DNA from: Archivesica marissinica
Lineage: Eukaryota; Mollusca; Bivalvia; Venerida; Vesicomyidae
Assembly: GCA_014843695.1 (NCBI GenBank)
Contig: CM026404.1
Location: 56,965,931-57,029,930, forward strand
Length of the DNA stretch: 64,000 bases
Direction of reading: 5' to 3'
The notes beneath the pieces were generated by a model. That model ran no database searches. It was not told the DNA's origin and saw only the letters and a list, made by a program, of their open reading frames with translations. A program made the translations under genes and the position numbers. Below, piece after piece: positions 24,601 through 36,600 of this stretch (the first letter of the stretch is position 1; every line of letters begins with the position of its first letter).

Positions 24601-27600
24601 AATATTACAGACACTTTGCAACAACATACAATTTTTATAAGAGTTTGAGTGATTTTGAGTTTTTGATAGAATTCTATCGAATATTCGAATACCTTCCCGA
24701 CTGAATATTCGAATACCAAAATCGCTATTCCTTGCGATCCCTAGTTTAAATTTCACTTGGTTTTCTCCATAACATATCATAACAGCAACATAACTAATGT
24801 GCGTATCACTTTTAGCAGGTTTTATTAAAGTTACAGTTACTAAAACGGGACACTCAACTTCATCTGTCTCAACAGGAATACAGTCAAACCTGTGTTAGCG
24901 GTCACCTCTATTAAGCAGCCAACCTGATTAAGCAGCCACTTACCAGATTCCCAATATGTTGTTTTATTATATATTTGACCTCTATTAAGCAGCCACCTGT
25001 ACTAAGCAGCCACTTTCTGTGATTCCCTTGGCTGGCCGCTTAAGACAGGTTTGACTGTATATCTTTAAATAGAGCAGCCTGTGAGAGGAGAGTTAGGATA
25101 CCGAGCCACCCGGGTACGATACCCGACTTTGTCGATTAGGCCATCCGATTCGCTTTGCGGTCAGATGCAAATCTTCTTACACTAGACCTCAGTTCATAGT
25201 CTCGTCCGAAACACTTATAACAGTGGGAAATACAGCTCCAGCCCCGGATCAAATCCACAACATCCGGACCGGCCAGTCCTGAGTACCGACAATTTGGCCT
25301 GCGCACAACCGACAATTTGGCCTGCGCACAACACTGCTGAGAATGGAACCGTTAGTTTATACAAATTTAGTTTAGCTCGATTGCAAAACAAGTTATTTCA
25401 ACTTATATAAATTACTCTCGAGACCTCATTCCTTATGGAATCCATCGCCACGAGGGAGAGAGAAGAGGCAACGTGGAATTTAAATGCCTTGCCTAAGGGC
25501 ACAATCATAACAGCTCCAGTGGGGCTCGAACTCCGGACCGTTAAGTATGAGAAGAGAGAGAGGTACCTGAGTCGACCAGCATTTGTCATGTTAGAGAAGT
25601 TCATCTCATACGGATTGGTGGGTCCTGTTAAGCTAACCTGAAATGAAATATATACAGTCAAACCTGTGTTAGTGGTCGCCTCTATTAAGCAGCCAACCTG
25701 TATTAAGCAGCCACTTTTCAAATTCCCATTATGCTGGTTTAGTATACATTTCACCTCTATTAAGCAGCCACCTGTGCTAAACAGCCACTTTCTGTGATTC
25801 CCTTGACTGGCTGCTTAAGACAGGTTTGACTGTACAAGCGATAACATTATTAAGCCTCATTTATTTAGGATAACATGTTTAGCATCCCGACTCGTCTTCG
25901 AAGAAAAACGTTTGTGATTGCATATGTCATCCTATGATAGGTGAGCCAGTAAATGTTGATCAATAAATACTTTATTTTACTTAAATATTTGACCTTGAAA
26001 AAAGAGGTCAAACTGATGGAAAGGTCAATGGTAAACTAGAAAATGTTTTTAACAAAACCCCCACATGTCTCCCCAGCAGTGGAGTAATGCAATCATGGTG
26101 GTTTAATAAATCCAGTACAACTGTGGCAATGAAACATTCAGTTTTGTTTATGGAGCTCAACTTGAGAGATGCCATGTGATTCAGCAATTGAACTAACCAG
26201 TCAAAGGGCCATAACTCTGTGATAAATGTATCGAGCGAAGCATGAAGATGATACGAAGGTTTGGTACTGATCAGTATGTGCATGTATCGTTGAAATCTGG
26301 TTACGAATTCAGCAGAAGTAGTCTCGATAGACTGCATTATTCACAAATATTCAATGTGTGAAAAATGAACTACCCTTGGGATTGATCATTCTAGGATAAG
26401 CTTCGAGAAAATCCTGCCAGGAGGTTAGAAGAGCTTGTCTTGACAAATGTGTTATTAGTTTAAACATATTTATTTTCTGTCAATACATGATTATTTACAA
26501 CAACTGATATAAGGAATTGGACAGAAAGCTGTATAAATGTGTTATTTAAAATCGTCATAGGTCATAACTATGAAAAAATTAATCGATGCACAACTACAAT
26601 TAATACTGATCATTCTGTTTCATGAAAATGCGATCACCTTCCATACTCTCCTATAAGACATGTTTTTTTACCACCAGATTATGGCCTCAACGTGGCTTCC
26701 CGTCTTATAATGGGTTAAATGGTATCCATAATTATGTTTTATAGAAGAAAGATCTCTGACACTGAAAATGTCTTCAATTTGCACTGGCCAAACATGTAAT
26801 TTACAATTGTGTCTGGTGTCCATTTTATCAACCCGTCTTATATGTGAGTGCATGCCAAAACCCACAGATTTCAGGACCAAGGTAGGGGGGTCGTCTTATA
26901 TACGAGTGCATGCCAAAACCCACAGATTTCAGGACCAAGGTAGGGGGGTCGTCTTATATACGAGTGCATGCCAAAACCCACAGATTTCAGGACCAAGGTA
27001 GGGGGGTCGTCTTATATACGAGTGCATGCCAAAACCCACAGATTTCAGGACCAAGGTAGGGGGGTCGTCTTATATACGAGTGCATGCCAAAACCCACAGA
27101 TTTCAGGACCAAAGTAGTGGGGGTCGTCTTATAAACTTTATATGTTTTACAACGATTGCGAAGCAAGTTCTAACAACTTATATTAATCACTTTCGTTGGC
27201 GCGAATGAAAGATTATATGTGGTCCTTCGAGTGGGAGGAAACCGGAATACCCAGAGAAAACCCACCTGTCCGATCTGGCGACAACTGTACCATCTCACAT
27301 ACTTCCCGGTCCGCGGATCGTCTTATGTGGAATTTAAATGCCTTGCTTAAGGGCACAATCGTAATGGCTCCAGCTGGGTGCAAACTCTGGGCCTTTCGCA
27401 CCTGAAGCGAACGCGCTACCACGACTTGCACTGTTAACATTGTTATTATGGGAATCACGAACACAGATTAGCTCCATCCTTACCCTGGTTCCGCTCTGTC
27501 TGGCTCCCAGGTCAGCACAAGCGCCTAATGATACTTTCAGCCAATCATCTCTCGGCGCTCCCAGGATAGTCTCGTTTCGTCTCTGTCCCAGCAGGTTCCG

Positions 27601-30600
27601 AGCTGTTCTATAATCGGCTATTCGTTGTTCATTATTTTGCTGTAATAATCACATTGTGAGATAATCTCGACAAGTAAACAGTAATGTGTTCATCTCAACA
27701 TTACTATAATAATATGCAACCCGTGTGTTTACTTCCTCATCCGAATATTTTAAAATTGTTAGTACAGTAATTTTGTTTTTGCCGAGTTGGGTTTTACGGC
27801 ATACCAACACAGTTCTAGGGTCAGAGGTCAAAAACAATGATATGATTGGCTGAGCCTGAGATTTGCTATAGACTCAACCAATCAGAGAGCTTAAGTTTGA
27901 GATTGGAGAAAACCTTTATAACTACCAGGTCTTGGAGAAAACCATTATAACTACCGGGTCTTGGAGAAAACCTTTATAACTACCGGGTCTTGGAGAAAAC
28001 CTTTATAACTACCGGGTCTTGGAGAAAACCTTTATAACTACCAGGTCTTGGAGAAAACCATTATAACTACCGGGTCTTGGAGAAAACCTTTATAACTACC
28101 GGGTCAGGTAATACGAAAATATATATCCATTCTGCTTTCACATCTCATTTACAACGAAATAAAGAATGACACATGGAATCGTAACAAAATACAAAGTGTT
28201 CACCACCTATTTGTTGACATGGGCAGTGAATGTGATCAACATACTACGACTGTATCATAGGGTATAACATAGGATACTATTGACAAACTAGCAGTTTCCA
28301 GTGTAGCATGTATTACTGTTATGAATCTGTCTTGGTTTGGTATTCACATTCTTAGTTATACGTAACTATATCTCAATTAGTGCTTTCTTGAAATATGTAC
28401 TACATTTTCAGGTTTATAAATTCCAGCATTAATAGTATTATTATTAAATTCTACGTGCATAACTATTAAGACCACTGTCGAAATACACTGTACTATTATA
28501 CCATATTTGATCAAGGGTCATTTTAATGTTTTACGTTTATTTATCGTCGCTACCGGTTGTCCATATGAGTGACGCCTCCTGAAGAGATTAGTCATTTTAG
28601 ATTTTTGGAGGATAGTGCAATGATACAGACAGACCCATTCCAGAGTCTCCTCTGGTTCTTTTACGTGCACGGTATAAAGCACCGACACGAGACCTTGGTT
28701 TAAAGTCCCATCTGAAAGACTGTTAATTTTATTTAACGTCAGACGGGGGATCGAATCTGCGATCCCTGGATTACCAGTCCAGCGTGTTACCACTGGACTA
28801 CAGATGTGTCTGTAGGGATCAATTTTTACCTATTTCAAATGTTATATTGTTTGTTTGTATTTGATGAAATAAAAACAACTTCTTCTTCACCCTATTTGTT
28901 GCCATTTATGATTTGTGATCATGCTATCATAGGACAGCTATCAAAATTCTAAACTTATTTTTTTGGTGAAGCTCGATGGCTTCGTTTATTTTTCTTTTAT
29001 ATCCATATTAATATGTACAAAGTGTTACAGCAGCATTATATCGTAATAAAGGATGTTTTTGGTAAACTATAAATACTAATGTGTGTTTACAAAAATTGAA
29101 ATAGTCGCTCAGAAACGATAACATTCAAATAAATATTAAACCGTCGCATACGCGAATTTGTTTATCAACACACGAAATGTAAACACGCACAGCGCGCATG
29201 CGTGAAACAACAGCGGATATGCCATGTTTGTTTTCAATATTGCCAAAGGAGTACGATGCATTCCGAATGCAAATCAGGTTCCGAGTGTAAACAAGTGCGC
29301 GTGACCGACTGACTCGGAAAGTCCTACTTTCGGTTTCGAGTTTGTTTTATCGCAAAAAAACACTGTTTACTAATTGAACATAAATATACAAATTATAATT
29401 TAGAATGTGTAGCAGCATTGCTACCCATACGTAAGATTTGAATTTTGAATCTTTTATTTCATACGATGTAATACTGCTCTAAGCAGTTTTCAACAACATA
29501 TGCAATACATAACTTGTAATAATAACTATGAATGTAAATGTGATTGAAAAAACAACAAAACAATTGCTGCATGAGCTATTTCCCATGCAGTACCTACATA
29601 TAATCAGTAATACATGGTAAATCAATGAATATGTATATATTGCAATACAGGCATGATAGAAAGTGAATATCATTTCCTTCTTATATGTCCGAAATTTAGA
29701 GATCTTAGACAGAAATATTTAAAACATTATTACTATACATGGCCAACTACATGTATTAATAAATTCACTAATTTAATGTCACAAAAATCAAAAACCATTG
29801 GTAGAAATTTAGCAAAATACATATATTTCGCAAATGTATATAGAAACTAAAATTAGTATAAGCAGAGTATATTAACATCTTGCTCTTTTGTAAATCCATG
29901 TCGTTACCTACATGTATACATGTACTTGCTATAGACATTGTATGAATGTTTAATGCAATAAAGGTATTGTTGTTGTTGTTGTTATTTAACCCATTTGATT
30001 CTGGATACCGTTCAAAAAGTATTTGCAAAGAATATAGAGCCAGATCAGCCACCATGGAATGTGCCGTCTGATCAGGCTCTATGCTGTTTGCTATTCAGAT
30101 GATCTTGCTAAGACACTTGGCTATGTAGCAAACAACATAGATCCTGATCAGCACGCAGCGTCACGCTGCGGCTGATCTGGATCTATGTTGTTTGCAAAAG
30201 CCTCTAAATGTATCCAGAATGAAATGGGTTAATAAGAATGAAGATGCAATTGATAACATGAACTACAATATTAATCACTTAACTACCTTGATGCCCTCCA
30301 ACCAGACAGGGTGTGGATCACCCTGAACAACACGGTGTGTGAAAACAGCTAGAGAACAGTGTGTTATATTAACACATTCAACCCCAAGTAACTGACATGG
30401 ACTGGTGCATGATATTTTCAGACCAATAAATTAATAAGAAAATTACATTTGGACCAGTTCATTTATCAAAATGGGTCATTATTGTCTAAAAATAGTAATA
30501 TTACTGGCAAAAAGTGCAGATCCTGATGAGACGGCTCATTATGAGCCGGCTCATCTGGATCTACACCTTTTGTAAGCCTATTGAGAGGCCTGTGGTGTTG

Positions 30601-33600
30601 AAAGGGTTAAACAAATAGAATTTACCTTCGACAGCTTGCTTTCCTCTGCTTCATCGGAGAATCCCATTTCGTTGAGCCACGTCGAGACATAGATCTGGCC
30701 GTATTGCTGGGAAACATGAATCAGCTCAACACGCATCACTCCGTGTACAATTGAAAATGGCTGAAATTCAAGGAAACAAATCAACATGAGCGTCTAAGTT
30801 TTGGGATTTAGATCATTCTAGATGGCGACTGGGGGCGAAATAGTCGCCCTAGGGACCCTGACTTCGCCCCCTGGGGACCCTACTTCTCCCTAAAAAAATT
30901 GTTTTTAATTTTTACAATTTTCATACAAAATATTGTCCAGATCCAATACAGTGCACACCTATACAAAATTGTGACTTTTAACCCATTTTGTTGAAATTTT
31001 ATTAATAAAACAATTTAAGGATGCAATCGCACGTTGTCTTACTTCTCCCAATAATTATGACCTACAATGAACCCTGTAGATAGATTCTGCATGTTTCAAC
31101 CTTGAGCAATTGGAACTTGGAAAAGGTAGATTCTGCATGTTTCAACCTTGAGCAATTGGAACTTGGAAAAGGTAGATTCTGCATGTTTCAACCTTGAGCA
31201 ATTGGAACTTGGAAATGGTAGATTCTGCATGTTTCAACCTTGAGCAATTGGAACTTGGAAATGGTAGATTCTGCATGTTTCAACCTTGAGCAATTGGAAC
31301 TTGGAAATGGTAGATTCTGCATGTTTCAACCATGAGCAATTGGAACTTGGAAATGGTAGATTCTGCATGTTTCAACCATGAGCAATTGGACCTTGGAAAT
31401 GATAGATTATGCATGTTTCAACCTTGAGCAATTGGAACTTGGAAAAGGTAGATTCTGCATGTTTCAGCCTTGAGCAATTGGAACTTGGAAAAGATAGATT
31501 CTGCATGTTTCAACCTTGAGCAATTGGAAATGATAAATTCTGCATGTTTCAACCTTGAGCAATTGGAACCTTGTAGATAGATTCTGCATGTTTCAACCTT
31601 GAGCAATTGGAACTTGGAAAAGGTAGATTCTGCATGTTTCAGCCTTGAGCAATTGGAACTTGGAAAAGATAGATTCTGCATGTTTCAACCTTGAGCAATT
31701 GGAAATGATAAATTCTGCATGTTTCAACCTTGAGCAATTGGAACCTTGTAGATAGATTCTGCATGTTTCAACCTTGAGCAATTGGAACTTGGAAAAGGTA
31801 GATTCTGCATGTTTCAGCCTTGAGCAATTGGAACTTGGAAAAGATAGATTCTGCATGTTTCAACCTTGAGCAATTGGAAATGATAAATTCTGCATGTTTC
31901 AACCTTGAGCAATTGGAACCTTGTAGATAGATTCTGCATGTTTCAACCTTGAGCAATTGGAACTTGGAAAAGTGTTGGAGGCCCCGCCAATGTCTCCTAT
32001 AATGGATAGGAGAACAAGTGTAATTCTTCATGACAGTATCAAAACATGAGCAGACCAAATGGATGAACTCGCATGAGATGCTCCAACCTACCTGTGCAAT
32101 GTGAGGATCCATAACCTACCTGTGCAATGTGAGGATCCACAACCTACCTGTGCAATGTGAGGATCCATAACCTACCTGTGCAATGTGTGGCTCCACAACC
32201 TACCCGTGCAATGTGAGGATCCATAACCTACCTGTGCAATGTGAGGATCCACAACCTACCTGTGCAATGTGAGGATCCATAACCTACCTGTGCAATGTGT
32301 GGCTCCACAACCTACCCGTGCAATGTGAGGATCCATAACCTACCTGTGCAATGTGAGGATCCACAACCTACCTGTGCAATGTGAGGATCCATAACCTACC
32401 TGTGCAATGTGAGGATCCACAACCTACCCGTGCAATGTGTGGCTCCACAACCTACCTGTGCAATGTGTGGATCCACAACCTACCTGTGCAATGTGTGGCT
32501 CCACAACCTACCCGTGCAATGTGTGGCTCCACAACCTACCCGTGCAATGTGAGGATCCATAACCTACCTGTGCAATGTGTGGCTCCATAACCTACCTGTG
32601 CAATGTGTGGATCCACAACCTACCTGTGCAATGTGTGGCTCCACAACCTACCCATGCAATGTGTGGCTCCACAACCTACCCGTGCAATGTGAGGATCCAT
32701 AACCTACCTGTGCAATGTGTGGCTCCATAACCTACCTGTGCAATGTGAGGATCCATAACCTACCTGTGCAATGTGTGGCTCCACAACCTACCTGTGCAAT
32801 GTGAGGATCCATAACCTACCTGTGCAATGTGTGGCTCCACAACCTACCCGTGCAATGTGTGGATCCACAACCTACCCGTGCAATGTGTAGATCCACAACA
32901 TACCAGTGCAATGAGATGCTCCACAACTTTACCCGTGCAATGAGATGCTCCACAACATACCCGTGCAATGAGATGCTCCACAACTTTACCCGTGCAATCT
33001 GTGGCTCCACAACCTACCTGTGCAATGTGTGGCTCCACAACCTACCTGTGCAATGTGTGGCTCCACAACCTACCTGTGCAATGTGTGGCTCCACAACATA
33101 CCCGTGCAATGTGTGGATCCACAACCTACCTGTGCAATGTGTGGATCCACAACATACCCGTGCAATGTGTATATCCACAACATACCCGTGCAATGTGTGG
33201 CTCCACAACCTACCTGTGCAATGTGTGGCTCCACAACATACCCGTGCAATGTGTGGATCCACAATCTACCTGTGCAATGTGTGGATCCACAACATACCCG
33301 TGCAATGTGTGGCTCCACAACCTACCTGTGCAATGTGTGGCTCCACAACCTACCTGTGCAATGTGTGGATCCACAACCTACCTGTGCAATGTGTGGATCC
33401 GCAATCTACCCGTGCAATGTGTGGATCCACAACATACCTGTGCAATGTGTGGCTCCACAACCTACCTGTGCAATGTGTGGCTCCACAACCTACCTGTGCA
33501 ATGTGTGGCTCCACAACCTACCCGTGCAATGTGTGGATCCACAACCTACCCATGCAATGTGTGGATCCACAACATACCCGTGCAATGTGTGGATCCACAA

Positions 33601-36600
33601 CCTACCCGTGCAATGTGTAGATCCACAACATACCCGTGCAATGAGATGCTCCACAACTTTACCCGTGCAATGAGATGCTCCACAACATACCCATGCAATG
33701 AGATGCTCCACAATCTACCCGTGCAATGTGTGGATCCACAACATACCCGTGCAATGAGATGCTCCACAACCTACCTGTGCAATGTGTGGATCCACAATCT
33801 ACCCATGCAATGTGTGGCTCCACAACCTACCCGTGCAATGTGTGGATCCACAACATACACGTGCAATGAGATGCTCCACAACATACCCGTGCAATGAGAT
33901 GCTCCACAACATACCCGTGCAATGAGATGCTCCACAACTTTACCCGTGCAATGAGATGCTCCACAACTTTACCCGTGCAATGAGATGCTCCACAACTTAC
34001 CCGTGCAATGAGATGCTCCACAACTTACCCGTGCAATGAGATGCTCCACAACATACCCGTGCAATGTGTGGATCCACAACATACCCATGCAATGTGTGGA
34101 TCCACAACCTACCTGTGCAATGTGTGGATCCACAACCTACCTGTGCAATGTGTGGATCCACAACATACCCATGCAATGTGTGGATCCACAACCTACCTGT
34201 GCAATGTGTGGCTCCACAACCTACCTGTGCAATGTGTGGATCCACAACCTACCTGTGCAATGTGTGGCTCCACAATCTACCTGTGCAATGTGTGGCTCCA
34301 CAACCTACCTGTGCAATGTGTGGATCCACAACCTACCAGTGCAATGAGTGGATCCACAACCTTCCCGTGCAATGAGATGCTCCACAACATACACGTGCAA
34401 TGAGATGCTCCACAACTTACCCGTGCAATGAGTCTGTTATTCATCACAAGGTCTTTGAAAGCTTTTGTAGCATCCTCGGTCCACTTGCCATCAGGACATT
34501 TGATCGGTGAAGGCCGTATCTTGACCTGGCGACACTCCAACGCCTGAATTAAATCAATCAAGCAATTAATTAATTAAATCAATTAATGTTACGCACTTGA
34601 TCGATTGATGGTCGTATGTTGGCTCGTGCTTGAATGAATCATCAATACATGAACCGATCACACAAGGAACCTCATTCTAAAGAAACACTATGCGACACAA
34701 CTTGGAAAAGAGCAAACGCAACTACAGTAACACCTGTGTTAGTGGTCACCTCCATTAAGCAGCCAACCTGTATTAAGCAGCCAGTTACCAGATTCCCAAT
34801 TTGCTGTTTTATTATACATTTGACCTCTATTAAGCAGCCAACTGTGCTAAGCAGCCACTTTCTGTGATTCCCTTGGTTACATATTAATTTGTTCATTATG
34901 TACAGTACATATCTATTGTATAGCTATACAAACGAAAATGGATTTAATCGGAAGCTTAAAGCTTGAGTGGCTGCTTAAGGCAGGTTTGACTACGTATATT
35001 TACCTGGAATGGTGTATTGAGGGGATGTATATTTACCTGGAATGGTGTATTGAGGAGATGTATAGTTACCTGGAATGGTGTATTGAGGAGATGTATAGTT
35101 ACCTGGAATGGTGTATTGAGGAGATGTATAGTTACCTGGAATGGTGTATTGAGGGGATGTATAGTTACCGGGAATGGTGTATTGAGGGGATGTATATTTA
35201 CCTGGAATGGTGTATTGAGGAGATGTATAGTTACATGGAATGGTGTATTGAGGAGATGTATAGTTACCTGGAATGGTGTATTGAGGAGATGTATAGTTAC
35301 CGGGAATGGTGTATTGAGGGGATGTATATTTACCTGGAATGGTGTATTGAGGAGATGTAGTTACCTGGAATGGTGTATTGAGGGGATGTATAGTTACCTG
35401 GAATGGTGTATTGAGGAGATGTGTATTTACCTGGAATGGTGTATTGAGGAGATGTATAGTTACCTGGAATGGTGTATTGAGGAGATGTATATTTACCTGG
35501 AATGGTGTATTGAGGAGATGTATATTTACCTGGAATGGTGTATTGAGGGGATGTATAGTTACCTGGAATGGTGTATTGAGGGGATGTATATTTACCTGGA
35601 ATGGTGTATTGAGGAGATGTAGTTACCTGGAATGGTGTATTGAGGGGATGTATAGTTACCTGGAATGGTGTATTGAGGAGATGTATATTTACCTGGAATG
35701 GTGTATTGAGGAGATGTATAGATACCTGGAATGGTGTATTGAGGAGATGTATATTTACCTGGAATGGTGTATTGAGGAGATGTAGTTACCTGGAATGGTG
35801 TATTGAGGGGATGTATAGTTACCTGGAATGGTGTATTGAGATGTATAGTTACCTGGAATGGTGTATTGAGGGGATGTATATTTACCTGGAATGGTGTATT
35901 GAGGAGATGTATATTTACCTGGAATGGTGTATTGAGGAGATGTAGTTACCTGGAATGGTGTATTGAGGGGATGTATAGTTACCTGGAATGGTGTATTGAG
36001 ATCTATATTTACCTGGAATGGTGTATTGAGGGGATGTATATTTACCTGGAATGGTGTATTGAGGGGATGTATAGTTACCAGGAATGGTGTATTGAGGAGA
36101 TGTATATTTACCTGGAATGGTGTATTGAGGAGATGTAGTTACCTGGAATGGTGTATTGAGGGGATGTATAGTTATCTGGAATGGTGTATTGAGATGTATA
36201 GTTACCTGGAATGGTGTATTGAGATGCATAGTTACCTGGAATGGTGTATTGAGGAGATGTATAGTTACCTGGAATATGTATTGAGGGGATGTATAGTTAC
36301 CTGGAATGGTGTATTGAGATGTATAGTTACCTGGAATGGTGTATTGAGGAGATGTATAGTTACCTGGAATGGTGTATTGAGGGGATGTATATTTACCTGG
36401 AATGGTGTATTGAGATGTATATTTACCTGGAATGGTGTATTGAGGAGATGTAGTTACCTGGAATGGTGTATTGAGGGGATGTATAGTTACCTGGAATGGT
36501 GTATTGAGATCTATATTTACCTGGAATGGTGTATTGAGGGGATGTATATTTACCTGGAATGGTGTATTGAGGAGATGTATAGTTACCTGGAATGGTGTAT

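Noticed and set aside
25435..25754. Open frames on both strands over 25.4-25.75 kb as a gene
   Set aside because: Only 25,567-25,637 is coding (TDRD9 exon); the flanks are SINE family B and a T1 MITE.
32829..34403. Cys-rich repeat proteins in all frames of the 28-bp array
   Set aside because: Open frames occur on both strands simultaneously, as expected from a stop-free repeat unit. The only coding bases are those of the exon that seeded it.
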